DNA from: BP-191 sp035940575
Lineage (GTDB): Bacteria > Actinomycetota > Actinomycetes > BP-191
Direction of reading: 5' to 3'
DNA: 64,000 nucleotides
Assembly: GCA_035940575.1 (NCBI GenBank)
Contig: DASZER010000067.1
Coordinates: 96,640-160,639 of the forward strand
The translations under genes and the position numbers were made by a program. The notes beneath the pieces are model-generated. The model was not told the DNA's origin, ran no database searches, and saw only the letters and a program-made list of their open reading frames with translations. Of this stretch, positions 51,738 to 59,591 are shown in pieces (the stretch's first letter is position 1; each line of letters begins with the position of its first letter).

Positions 51738-52418
51738 ATGACCGAGGAGAAGTCCGCGCGCGAGCTGAACGACGAGCTGCTCTACACGATGTACTCCGTC
51801 TTCCGGGCCGAGCCCGGCGGGGCGCGGGACGCGGCCGAGGTGGACGCGCTGTTCGAGGAGCTCGCCGCCAAGGACGTCTACACGCGCGGGACGTACGCGC
51901 TGTCGGGCTACCGCGCCGACGCGGACCTGCTCGTCTGGTGGACCTGCCCGGACCCCGACGTGCTGCAGAGCGCGTACACGCGCTTCCGCCAGACCGCGCT
52001 CGGGCGCGACCTCGAGCCGGTGTGGAGCGTCGTCGGGCTGCACCGCCCCGCGGAGTTCAACAAGAGCCACATCCCTGCCTACGTCAAGCGCGAGGACCCG
52101 AAGCGCTACGTCTGCGTGTACCCGTTCGTACGCTCGCTGGAGTGGTACCTGCTCGACCCGCAGGAGCGCCGGGACATGCTCGCCGAGCACGGCAAGATGG
52201 CGCGGGAGTACCCGGACGTGCGCTCCAACACCGTCGCCTGCTTCGCCCTCAACGACTACGAGTGGCTGCTGGCGTTCGAGGCGGACGAGCTGCACCGCCT
52301 CGTCGACCTGATGCGCCACCTGCGCGGCGCGGACGCGCGCAGGCACACGCGCGAGGAGATCCCGTTCTTCACCGGCGTGCGGCGCCCGCTCGCCGAGATC
52401 GTCGCCGACCTCCCGTAG
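51738..52418 (+). CDS. chdC: Coproheme decarboxylase (HemQ/ChdC)
   Basis: 226-aa chlorite-dismutase-fold enzyme that turns iron coproporphyrin III into haem b. Y128 (VYPFVRS) is the expected radical Tyr and H151 (AEHGKMAREYP) the haem ligand. Start at ATG 51738, spaced 9 bp from GGGGAGA; ATG 51729 overlapping the CgoX stop is the alternative. With HemE, CpfC and CgoX it completes the Gram-positive pathway. Confidence 0.94.
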   Translation: MTEEKSARELNDELLYTMYSVFRAEPGGARDAAEVDALFEELAAKDVYTRGTYALSGYRADADLLVWWTCPDPDVLQSAYTRFRQTALGRDLEPVWSVVGLHRPAEFNKSHIPAYVKREDPKRYVCVYPFVRSLEWYLLDPQERRDMLAEHGKMAREYPDVRSNTVACFALNDYEWLLAFEADELHRLVDLMRHLRGADARRHTREEIPFFTGVRRPLAEIVADLP

Positions 52419-52579
52419 TGGCGGACGAGCCGCGCGTCTACACCGGCTGGAAGGCCGGTCTCGTCGTCGTCGCGATCACGGCCGTGGTGTTCTCGGTGCT
52501 CAACCTGATCGCGCGCGACGTCCGCGAGGGCCGCGAACGCCCGCCCGCCCCGGTGGTCACGACGGTGGCTCCGAAGTAG
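52418..52579 (+). CDS. Small single-pass membrane protein
   Basis: 53-aa protein with one membrane helix (about residues 13-33, AGLVVVAITAVVFSVLNLIA) and a charged, then Pro-rich tail. GTG overlaps the ChdC stop by one base (TAGTG), so it belongs to the haem operon. Function unknown. Its end overlaps the convergent membrane gene by 23 bp. Confidence 0.65.
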   Translation: MADEPRVYTGWKAGLVVVAITAVVFSVLNLIARDVREGRERPPAPVVTTVAPK

Positions 52580-52922
52580 GCGAGGCCAGCGCCGCGGCGG
52601 CCGCGACGAGCGCGACGACGACGAGGGCCGTGAAGCGCGACCACCCCTCGCCCGCGACGACGCCGATCACCGGCAGCCACGCGAACGGCAGCAACGGAGC
52701 CAGCCCCGCCTCGCCGAGCGGGCGGTCGTGCCGGAGCCGCCACCCGAGCCTGACGACGAACGGCAGCGCGCACAGCGTCGGCGCGTGCACCGGCGACCAG
52801 ACGACCAGCGCCACGAGCAGCCAGCCGCCGATGTAGACGGCGCCGGCGACCGCCGCGACCGCGACGAGCGTCGCCGCGACGAGCAGCAGCGTGCCGGCGA
52901 GGCGGCGCCGTCGCGGCGTCAT
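52557..52922 (-). CDS. Small multi-pass membrane protein
   Basis: 121-aa protein with hydrophobic segments near residues 8-30, 33-55, 75-92 and 97-115, and a basic N-terminus (MTPRRRRL). No motif recognised. It runs opposite to the haem operon and is 51 bp from the divergent small gene. Confidence 0.55.
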   Translation of the reverse strand: MTPRRRRLAGTLLLVAATLVAVAAVAGAVYIGGWLLVALVVWSPVHAPTLCALPFVVRLGWRLRHDRPLGEAGLAPLLPFAWLPVIGVVAGEGWSRFTALVVVALVAAAAALASPTSEPPS

Positions 52923-52973
52923 CCGCGCCCCGCGTACGTCACGGGGCCAGTGTGACGCCGTAAGGTCCGTTGC

Positions 52974-53177
52974 ATGCTGAAGATGGCGCTCGCCCCGTTC
53001 GTCCTCGTCTGGCTGCTCATCGGTCTCCTCGCGGCGTTCCAGCGCGACTACTTCGAGGGCGACGACAAGTCCTGCGCCAAGACGGGCACGACGATCGTCA
53101 CCGTCCTCGCAGGACCGCTCAACTACGTCGGCGCCAACCCGAAGATCACCTGCGAGCTCCCCCAGCCGAGCAGGTAG
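52974..53177 (+). CDS. Small single-pass membrane protein with two cysteines
   Basis: 67-aa protein: one N-terminal helix (ALAPFVLVWLLIGLLAAF) and a short exported tail with two cysteines (DKSCAKTG and ITCELP) that may form a disulfide. Small proteins of this layout (ending in a PKITC.LP stretch) are frequent in actinobacteria. Precedes the LigD polymerase by 2 bp. Confidence 0.7.
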   Translation: MLKMALAPFVLVWLLIGLLAAFQRDYFEGDDKSCAKTGTTIVTVLAGPLNYVGANPKITCELPQPSR

Positions 53178-53179
53178 CC

Positions 53180-54193
53180 GTGCCGTCGCCGTTCGTCGAG
53201 CTCGAGGTCGAGACGCCGGCCGGGGTCCGCACGGTCAAGGTCACCAACCCCGACAAGGTCTACTTCTCCACGCGCGGCGAGACGAAGATGGACCTCGTCC
53301 AGTACTACCTCGCCGTCGGCCCCGGCATCGTCAACGCGCTCTACGAGCGCCCCACCGTCCTCAAGCGGCACCCCGACGGCGCGGAGAGCGAGCCGATCTA
53401 CCAGAAGCGCGCGCCCGAGCACCGGCCGCCGTGGGTGGAGACGGCGCGGGTGGAGTTCCCGAGCGGGCGCGACGCGCACGAGCTCTGCCCCGTCGACGTC
53501 GCGCACGTCGCCTGGGCGGCGAACCTCGGCACCCTCGACTTCCACCCGTGGCCGAGCCGGCGCGGCGACACCGAGCACCCCGACGAGCTGCGCATCGACT
53601 TCGACCCGATGCCGGGCGCGACGTTCGAGATGGTGCGCGAGGTCGCGTTCGAGGTCCGCAACGTCTTCGACGAGCTCGGCTACGTAACGTGGCCCAAGAC
53701 CACGGGGTCGAAGGGGCTGCACGTCTACGTGCGCCTCCAGCCGCTGTGGTCGTTCCTGGACTGCAGGCACGCCGCGATCGCCGTGGCGCGCGAGGTCGAA
53801 CGCCGCCGTCCCGACATCGCGACGGCGAAGTGGTGGAAGGAAGAGAGGGGGGAGCGCGTGTTCCTGGACTTCAACAGGATGGCCCGCGACCAGACGATCG
53901 CGAGCGCGTACAGCGTGCGCGCGCGGCCGGACGCGCAGGTTTCGGCGCCGCTGACGTGGGACGAGGTGGCCGACGCCACCAACGCCGACTTCACGCTCGC
54001 GACGATGCCCGCGCGGTTCGCCGAGCGCGGCGACGTGCACGCGGGGATCGACGGCGCGCCGATGGACCTGGCGCCGTTGCTGGAGCTCTACGAGCGCCAC
54101 GGCGAGGGCGACGCGCCGTACCCGCCGCAGTTCCCGAAGATGGCCGGCGAGCCCAAGCGCGTGCAGCCGAGCCGCGACAGGGACCGCAAGTGA
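53180..54193 (+). CDS. LigD-type DNA polymerase/primase domain protein (NHEJ)
   Basis: 337-aa archaeo-eukaryotic primase-type polymerase as in LigD. Catalytic metal ligands D140 and D142 (LRIDFDP), GSKGLHVYV, and D230 (FLDFNRMARDQT). It fills gaps with ribo- or deoxynucleotides during end joining. The nuclease and ligase parts of full-length LigD are absent. A separate ATP-dependent ligase is 4 kb downstream; no Ku gene is in the window. Stop overlaps the next start (GTGA). Confidence 0.92.
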   Translation: MPSPFVELEVETPAGVRTVKVTNPDKVYFSTRGETKMDLVQYYLAVGPGIVNALYERPTVLKRHPDGAESEPIYQKRAPEHRPPWVETARVEFPSGRDAHELCPVDVAHVAWAANLGTLDFHPWPSRRGDTEHPDELRIDFDPMPGATFEMVREVAFEVRNVFDELGYVTWPKTTGSKGLHVYVRLQPLWSFLDCRHAAIAVAREVERRRPDIATAKWWKEERGERVFLDFNRMARDQTIASAYSVRARPDAQVSAPLTWDEVADATNADFTLATMPARFAERGDVHAGIDGAPMDLAPLLELYERHGEGDAPYPPQFPKMAGEPKRVQPSRDRDRK

Positions 54194-54714
54194 GCCGCCT
54201 GACGCCGGCCGTCGCCGCGCTCGCCCTCGTCGTCGGGGGAGCGGGCGGCTACGCGTTCGGCGCCGCCAGGGACGAGGCGCGACCCGCCGCGAGCCCCAGC
54301 CCCGCGCCCGCGCCCACGACGGCCTCGCCCACGCCGACGCCGACCCCCACCCCGACGCCGACGGAGTCGCCGGGCCTGTGTGAGGCGGCGCAGACCCAGC
54401 TCGACCTCGACGAGTGCGCGGCGACGGAGCGGCGCGAGGCGGAGGCGTTGCTGGCCCGGGTCTACGCCGCCGTCCACGACAGGGCCGAGGGCTCCGACCT
54501 GGCCGCGCTGGAACGGTCGCAGAACGCGTGGCAGGTCGCGACGAAGGCGCTCTGCGACGCGCTCGGCGGCGACGGCGGCGGCAGCATCGGACCGATGAAC
54601 GTGTCGTTCTGCTACGCCGGGCACGCGAGCGACCGCGCCGGCGCGCTCTGCGGCTGGGCGTCGCCGAACGCCGACGCCGACGCGCCGAAGGAGTGCGCGG
54701 CCGTCGAGGAGTAG
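54190..54714 (+). CDS. LprI-like (DUF1311) secreted protein
   Basis: 174-aa exported protein: signal anchor (residues 7-25), a long Pro/Thr/Ala linker (about 30-58), then an LprI-type four-cysteine-plus helical domain (LCEAAQTQLDLDECA, LERSQNAWQVATKALC). Mycobacterial LprI inhibits host lysozyme; here the role is unproved. Coupled to the polymerase gene by GTGA, although a functional link is not obvious. Confidence 0.75.
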   Translation: MSRLTPAVAALALVVGGAGGYAFGAARDEARPAASPSPAPAPTTASPTPTPTPTPTPTESPGLCEAAQTQLDLDECAATERREAEALLARVYAAVHDRAEGSDLAALERSQNAWQVATKALCDALGGDGGGSIGPMNVSFCYAGHASDRAGALCGWASPNADADAPKECAAVEE

Positions 54715-54731
54715 GGACGAAGGTCCCACGA

Positions 54732-54755
54732 CGGCAGGGCCGAACGACCCTGCCG
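54732..54755 (+). terminator. Hairpin terminator after the LprI-like gene
   Basis: CGGCAGGG pairs with CCCTGCCG (8 bp) around an 8-base loop, 18 bp after the stop. No T-run. It separates the gene from the surface-protein cluster. Confidence 0.65.
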
Positions 54756-54822
54756 GACCAGGGCACTCCGGCTCGCCCGCGAGAGTGGCGAGGGTCCCGC
54801 ACCGGACGTCGATGTCTGAGGC

Positions 54823-55281
54823 GTGGGGACGATCCGGCAGCTGGGGGGACTCTGCGGCACGGCGCTGACGCGCAGTGCCGCGGTGCTGGCGGGCGTGCTT
54901 GTGGCGGGTGCCGCGACGGGCGTGTCGTTCGCGACGCAGGACGTCGCGCTCACGATGGGGGAGCGCCCCGCGGACCCGCTGCGGATCTCGGGGAGCATCG
55001 CCGGCGTCGTGGCCGGCGCGCCCGACGCGTCGTTGACCCTGACGCTCGCGAACGGCGGCGACGCGGCCCGCGACGTCAGGCGCGTGCGCGTCGACGCGAC
55101 GGGCGTCGTGAAGGGGCCCGCGCACTGCGACGGCGGCTACCTGACCGTCGGCGAGTGGCGCGGCGCGGTGACGGTGCGCGCAGGGGCCGAGGCGACCGTG
55201 CAGGTGCCGGTCGCGGTGGCGGCGGAGCTGCCGGCCGAGTGCGCGGCCGTGGTCTGGGGTCTGCTCTACACGGCGTACTGA
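54823..55281 (+). CDS. Exported beta-sandwich protein (surface-protein cluster, member 1)
   Basis: 152-aa protein. Signal peptide or anchor at about residues 15-38, then a small beta-rich domain (RISGSIAGVVAGAPDASLTLTLANGG; EATVQVPVAVAAELPAEC) with two cysteines at the positions where the cluster's other members have theirs (HCDGG and ECAAV). Same fold pattern as members 2-4. No sorting motif seen. GTG start. Confidence 0.65.
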   Translation: MGTIRQLGGLCGTALTRSAAVLAGVLVAGAATGVSFATQDVALTMGERPADPLRISGSIAGVVAGAPDASLTLTLANGGDAARDVRRVRVDATGVVKGPAHCDGGYLTVGEWRGAVTVRAGAEATVQVPVAVAAELPAECAAVVWGLLYTAY

Positions 55282-55317
55282 CGCGCCCGTCCGCGGCCCA
55301 GCCGCAGGGCCTTATGT

Positions 55318-55332
55318 CCGGGTTCGACCCGG
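55318..55332 (+). other. Hairpin in the 301-bp gap before member 2
   Basis: Inverted repeat CCGGGT-TCG-ACCCGG, 37 bp after the stop of member 1. It may end that transcript. The rest of the gap (55333-55582) shows no gene or known riboswitch; an 86-aa reverse frame there lacks coding character. Confidence 0.4.
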
Positions 55333-55582
55333 TTCATGGTGACCAGTCCGGCGTAGTCCGCGCGGGCCATGAAGTCGAGACGATCATCCGATGGTGGCGG
55401 CCCTCGCCGCCCGGCAGAGTACGTCCCAACGACGGAACAAGCGCCGGACCCCTGGCCAGGGACACCCGGTGGCGACCTCGGGCGAGACTGCGATCGGCTC
55501 CCGCCACCCGTCGGCGTCAACGGCAACGTGCCAGTGAGGCACCAGCCACCACGTCGTCCAACGGATTCAGGGAGTGTTCCCC

Positions 55583-56053
55583 ATGCGCAAGTTCTCGAAG
55601 AAGACCGTCGCCGTCGCGGGTTCCGCGGCCTTCGTCGTCGCCGCCGCCGGTGTCGCGTACGCCTACTACGCCACGTCGATCGTCGGCTCCGGCACCGGTA
55701 CGGCCACGCCGGCCGTGAACGCGGCCTCGCCGCTCACGTTCGCCTCCAGCGCGATCACCGGCCTCGTCCCCGGCGGCTCGGCCGTCAGCACCACGGTGAC
55801 GTTCACCAACCCCAACGCGTACGCCGTCAGCTTCCCGGCGCGCACCGTCTCCGTCGCGAGCGTCTCCGGCCCCGCCGGCTGCGCCACGAACGCCGTCGCG
55901 CTCCTGTCCGGCACCGCGAACCTCACGGCCGGCGTCCTCCCCGCGAACGGCTCGACCACGATCACGGTCCCCGTCGCGATGGCCGACTCGATCACCGTCG
56001 ACCAGACCGCCTGCGCGGGTGCCGCGCTGACCGTCACGTACGCCGCGGCGTAA
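55583..56053 (+). CDS. Exported beta-sandwich protein (surface-protein cluster, member 2)
   Basis: 156-aa exported protein. N-terminus MRKFSKKTVAVAG with a hydrophobic stretch to AYAYYATS, then the GSGTGTATPAVNA motif and a beta-sandwich with TFTNPNAYAVSF and a C-terminal VDQTACAGAALTVTY. The GVAYAY..S..GSGTA start resembles SipW-dependent TasA/camelysin-type signals, but no SipW is in view. Strong AGGGAG ribosome site 8 bp before the ATG. Two cysteines could form a disulfide. Confidence 0.72.
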   Translation: MRKFSKKTVAVAGSAAFVVAAAGVAYAYYATSIVGSGTGTATPAVNAASPLTFASSAITGLVPGGSAVSTTVTFTNPNAYAVSFPARTVSVASVSGPAGCATNAVALLSGTANLTAGVLPANGSTTITVPVAMADSITVDQTACAGAALTVTYAAA

Positions 56054-56104
56054 CGACGCGTACGAATCCCGAACCGACGACGTAGCCGAGAGGAGGAGCA
56101 GGAC

Positions 56105-56665
56105 ATGAACGCGATCACCGCATCCGCCAAGCAGCGGCTCGCGGGCCTGCTCCTCCTCGCCGGCACCGGCGTCGTCGGGACGCTCGCCTACGCCCTCATC
56201 GCCGGCGGCGACAGCCCCGCCACCCCGGCGGGGCAGACGCCGCCCAGCGGCACGGGCACCGTGATCGGTGCCACGCCGACCCCGGGCGCGCCGTCCCAGG
56301 CGCCGCCGGCACCGCCGGTCGCGGGCGTGTTCTTCATCTCGGGCAGCGTCGAAGGCCTCGTGCCGGGTACCGCCACCACGATGCCCCTCACCGTCGCCAA
56401 CCCGAACCCGTGGCCCATCCAGGTCCTGACCGTGGACACCGGCGTCGCCGTGCCCGCGTCGGTGACCTGCGCGGCCGGCACGGTCGACGTCGGCGACTAC
56501 TCCTACGACGAGGGCGACGCGGTCCTCACGGCGCCCGCCAACGGCACCGTGCGCGTCGACGTCCCCGTCCGCATGGTCGACTCGCTCACCGTCGACCAGA
56601 CCGCGTGCAAGGGCACGACGTTCGCGCTGACGTTCGACGGCACCGCGCGGCAGGTGTCGTCGTGA
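56105..56665 (+). CDS. Exported beta-sandwich protein (surface-protein cluster, member 3)
   Basis: 186-aa protein. Membrane-anchor-like N-terminus (LAGLLLLAGTGVVGTLAYALIAGGD), a Pro/Thr linker (about 35-70), then the same sandwich: TLTVANPNPWPIQVLTV and DSLTVDQTACKGTTFALTF, nearly identical in its last block to member 2. AGGAGG ribosome site. Stop overlaps the next start by GTGA. Confidence 0.72.
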   Translation: MNAITASAKQRLAGLLLLAGTGVVGTLAYALIAGGDSPATPAGQTPPSGTGTVIGATPTPGAPSQAPPAPPVAGVFFISGSVEGLVPGTATTMPLTVANPNPWPIQVLTVDTGVAVPASVTCAAGTVDVGDYSYDEGDAVLTAPANGTVRVDVPVRMVDSLTVDQTACKGTTFALTFDGTARQVSS

Positions 56666-57144
56666 GGGCGCGTACCGCCGCCGTCCCGGCGGTCGCCTCC
56701 GTCGGAGCCGTCGTGCTCGTCGCGGGCCTCGCGTACGCGTCGTACCAGACGCTCGTCGCCCCCTCGGGCACCGGCTCTGCGACCCCGGTCAACGCGCTGC
56801 CGCTGACGCTCGACGTCACCGGCACCGTCTCGACCGACCTGTACCCCGGCGGCCCCGGCGCGTCCGTGACCATCACCGTCGCGAACCCGTACGCCCGCCC
56901 GATCTCGGTCACCGCGCTCACCACCGCGGGCGACGTCGTCGTGACGCCGCTGTCGGGCCGCACCTGCGCCACCACCGGCATCACCGTCCAGGCGCCCGAC
57001 TCGGGCCTGCCGCTCACCGTCGGCGCCAACGCCACCAGCGCGAGCGTCACCCTGCCCGCGGTCGTCAAGATGGGGACCAGCGCCGACAGCGGATGCCAGG
57101 GCGCGACGTTCACGATTCCGTTCAAGGTGACGGGGCAGCTGTGA
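56662..57144 (+). CDS. Exported beta-sandwich protein (surface-protein cluster, member 4)
   Basis: 160-aa protein. Hydrophobic N-terminus ending LAYASYQTLVAPSGTGSATPVNALPLTL, which repeats the AYA.....GSGTATPVNA motif of member 2, then TITVANPYARPISVTAL and a Cys pair (GRTCATT, DSGCQGATFTIPF). Starts and ends in 4-bp overlaps with members 3 and 5, so these three are translated as one unit. Confidence 0.72.
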   Translation: MRARTAAVPAVASVGAVVLVAGLAYASYQTLVAPSGTGSATPVNALPLTLDVTGTVSTDLYPGGPGASVTITVANPYARPISVTALTTAGDVVVTPLSGRTCATTGITVQAPDSGLPLTVGANATSASVTLPAVVKMGTSADSGCQGATFTIPFKVTGQL

Positions 57145-58232
57145 CGAGCACGAAGAGGCGAGGCGCCGTCGTCGCGACCGCCGCGGTCGCGGCCGTCGCC
57201 GCGGGCACCGCCGCGTGGGCGTTCTACGCGCTGTCCTCGAACACCGACAACGCGACGTTCACCGCCCGCTCCCTCGCCGCGCCGACGGGCGGCACCGCCA
57301 CCGTCGTCTCCGCCACCAGCGTCACGGTCTCCTGGACGGCCCCCGCGGCCGCCACGCAGCTCGCGGGCGCGCAGTACGCCGTCACGAACACCGTCGACGG
57401 CCACGCCGTCTGCACCGTCTCGGGCTCCACGTGCTCCGACACCACCGCGATCCCCGGCGTCCTCAACACGTACTCGGTCAAGGCCGTGCTCCCGAGCAGC
57501 TCCTGGGCCTCCGCCGCCGTGTCGCCCTCGGCGACCCCGCCGCCGGTGTTCGCCGTGACGAACGCCGCCGGCGGCGCGCTGTCGACGCAGGTCGCGGGCA
57601 CGCAGTTCCAGGTCAAGGTGACGGCGATGAAGGGCAGCCCGCTCGCCGCCGACACGACGTACTCGGGGGCGAGGTCGGTGACGTTCTCAGGACCGTCCGC
57701 CGCCCCGAACGGCACCGCGCCCCTCGTCAACGGCGTCGCCGTCGGCACCGCGTCCAACGTCACGTTCGCCAGCGGCGCCGCGACCGTCAACGCCACGCTC
57801 TACCGCCGCGAGACCGCCGTCGCGCTCACCGCGACGACCGGCGCGGGCGCCACCGCCGTGACCGGCACCTCCGCGACGTTCGCGGTCAACGCCGCCGGCC
57901 GCACCAACCTGTTCTTCACCTCGTCGAGCATCGACTGCTCGGGCGGCTCGGTCACCGTGACCCGCAACACCGCCGGTGCCTGGACCTCCAAGGTCTCGGT
58001 CTCCGACCTCTACGGCAACGTCGTCGCCAACACCGCCGCCGTCACCGTCTCGTCGTCCTTCCCGAGCGGCCACACCGTTGCCAGCGGCTCGTCCCTGACG
58101 ATCCCGTCGAACGCGAGCGAGTCGACCGGCTCCCTGTCGGTGACCACGGCGAACGGCAACAACACGACGCGCCTGCTGACCTCGAGCGCCCCCGGGCTCA
58201 CGGCGGCGACCTGCTCGATCACCGGCACCTGA
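57141..58232 (+). CDS. Exported protein with fibronectin-III-like domain (surface-protein cluster, member 5)
   Basis: 363-aa exported protein, largest of the cluster. N-terminal hydrophobic segment (AAVAAVAAGTAAWAFYALSS), then a fibronectin-III-like domain (about 45-130; VSWTAPAAATQLAGAQYAV) and Ser/Thr-rich beta domains (about 135-360) with few charges. No LPxTG or other sorting signal. Follows member 4 by GTGA. Probably an adhesive or structural surface component. Confidence 0.7.
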   Translation: MTSTKRRGAVVATAAVAAVAAGTAAWAFYALSSNTDNATFTARSLAAPTGGTATVVSATSVTVSWTAPAAATQLAGAQYAVTNTVDGHAVCTVSGSTCSDTTAIPGVLNTYSVKAVLPSSSWASAAVSPSATPPPVFAVTNAAGGALSTQVAGTQFQVKVTAMKGSPLAADTTYSGARSVTFSGPSAAPNGTAPLVNGVAVGTASNVTFASGAATVNATLYRRETAVALTATTGAGATAVTGTSATFAVNAAGRTNLFFTSSSIDCSGGSVTVTRNTAGAWTSKVSVSDLYGNVVANTAAVTVSSSFPSGHTVASGSSLTIPSNASESTGSLSVTTANGNNTTRLLTSSAPGLTAATCSITGT

Positions 58233-58241
58233 GCCCGCGGG

Positions 58242-59315
58242 TCACACCCCGAAGATCGACGACAGCTCGTACGGCGCCACGACCTCGAGCTGCTCGTACG
58301 TGCACTGCTCCGGCGTCTTGTCGGGGCGCCAGCGCAGGAAGTGCGCGGTGTGCCGGAAGCGCGAGCCCTCCATGTGCTCGTAGGTCACCTCGAGCACCCG
58401 CTCGATCCGCAGCGGCTCCCAGGACAGGTCCTTCTTCGCGTTCCACCGGCTGACGTTGCCGGGCATCTGGCCCTCGTTGCTCGCCGTCGCCCACGCCTCC
58501 CACGGGTGGCCTTCGAGCGCGCCCTCGCGCAGCGGCGCGAGCTCGTCTACGAGCTCCTTGCGACGCTGCATCGTGAACGACGCGGCCACGCCGACGTGGT
58601 GCAGCGCGCCGTCGTCGTCGTAGAGGCCGAGCAGCAGGCTCCCGACGATCGGGCCGCTCTTGTGCCAGCGGAAGCCGGCCAGCACGACGTCGGCCGTGCG
58701 CGAGTGCTTCACCTTGAGCATCACGCGCTCGTCCTCGCGGTACGTCACGTCGCGCGGCTTCGCGACGACGCCGTCGAGGCCCGCGCCCTCGAACCGCTCG
58801 AACCAGTCCGTCGCCGTCGCCTCGTCGGTCGTGACCGGTGTCAGGTGCACGGGCGGCGTCGCGCCCGCCATCGCCTCCTCCAGGAGGGCGCGGCGTTGCT
58901 CCAGCGCGCGGCCGCGCAGGTCCGCGTCGCCGAGCGCGAGCAGGTCGAACGCCACGAGGCTCGCGGGGGTCTCGCCGGCGAGCCGGTTGATCCGTGACGC
59001 GGCGGGGTGGATGCGTTGCTGCAACGCCTCGAAGTCGAGCCCGCCCGGCGTCGCGATGACGATCTCGCCGTCCACGACGCAGCGCGGCGGCAACGACTCC
59101 TTGACCGCCGCGACGACCTCGGGGAAGTAGCGCGTGAGCGGCCGCTCGTTGCGCGAGCCGAGCTCGACCTCGTCGCCGTCGCGGAACACCACGCAACGGA
59201 ACCCGTCCCACTTCGGTTCGTAGAGGAAGCCCGCGGGATGGTCGCTCTGGTGCGGCATCGACTTCGTCGCCTTGGCGAGCATCGGCTTGACCGGCGGCAT
59301 GACGGGCAGGTGCAT
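58242..59315 (-). CDS. ATP-dependent DNA ligase
   Basis: 357-aa ATP-dependent ligase: adenylated K35 in EPKWDGFR, DGEIV, FDLLAL, LDGVVAKP and VMLKVKHSRTADVV for the nucleotidyltransferase domain, then an OB domain (about 230-350). Resembles the stand-alone LigC-type ligases of actinobacteria that act in repair with LigD-like polymerases. ATG 59315 used; ATG 59300 (MPPVKPML) is the alternative. Its first codons are copied at 61235-61286. Confidence 0.92.
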   Translation of the reverse strand: MHLPVMPPVKPMLAKATKSMPHQSDHPAGFLYEPKWDGFRCVVFRDGDEVELGSRNERPLTRYFPEVVAAVKESLPPRCVVDGEIVIATPGGLDFEALQQRIHPAASRINRLAGETPASLVAFDLLALGDADLRGRALEQRRALLEEAMAGATPPVHLTPVTTDEATATDWFERFEGAGLDGVVAKPRDVTYREDERVMLKVKHSRTADVVLAGFRWHKSGPIVGSLLLGLYDDDGALHHVGVAASFTMQRRKELVDELAPLREGALEGHPWEAWATASNEGQMPGNVSRWNAKKDLSWEPLRIERVLEVTYEHMEGSRFRHTAHFLRWRPDKTPEQCTYEQLEVVAPYELSSIFGV

Positions 59316-59398
59316 CGGCCCAGTGTCCCGTACGCACGTCGGGTGACGCGACGGCGGGGCTCCTTGCGCCGGTGTGCCTGCCCGTCCCCGCTCCCGTT

Positions 59399-59584
59399 GC
59401 CACGCCAACCGGCGTGGCCCGGCGACGGGGCGTACGCTGAGGTCACTTCGGCTGCCACCGGCAGCGAGGCTCGTGTCCGGCAGTGGGCACTCGTCCTGGG
59501 CTGACGCCCACGTGGTGCCTCCTCGTTCCGACGGGAGGCTGGTGGCGCGGGTGCCGAAGCGGTCTCCCGGGTCTACGGACGGGA
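59399..59584 (+). promoter_or_regulatory. Hairpin-rich leader of the GAF-ANTAR gene
   Basis: Five consecutive inverted repeats: GCCACGCC-AACC-GGCGTGGC (59399-59418), GCTGCC-ACC-GGCAGC (59451-59465), GTGGGC...GCCCAC (59483-59511), GCCTCCTCG...CGA..GGAGGC (59517-59539) and TCCCG...CGGGA (59565-59584), the last reaching to 8 bp before the ATG and covering the ribosome site. ANTAR proteins bind paired RNA hairpins, so self-control is possible but unproved. Confidence 0.4.
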
Positions 59585-59591
59585 AACCCGC

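Noticed and set aside
55311..55335. GGTTCGA-like sequence resembling a tRNA T-arm
   Set aside because: No anticodon or acceptor stem can be built around it; it is a simple 6-bp hairpin.
55266..55526. 86-codon reverse frame in the gap before surface-protein member 2
   Set aside because: No ribosome site, overlaps the end of member 1, and Arg/Pro/Ser-rich composition without a domain.
55282..55582. c-di-GMP riboswitch ahead of the surface-protein cluster
   Set aside because: The conserved GEMM elements and tetraloop-receptor pattern were looked for and not seen.
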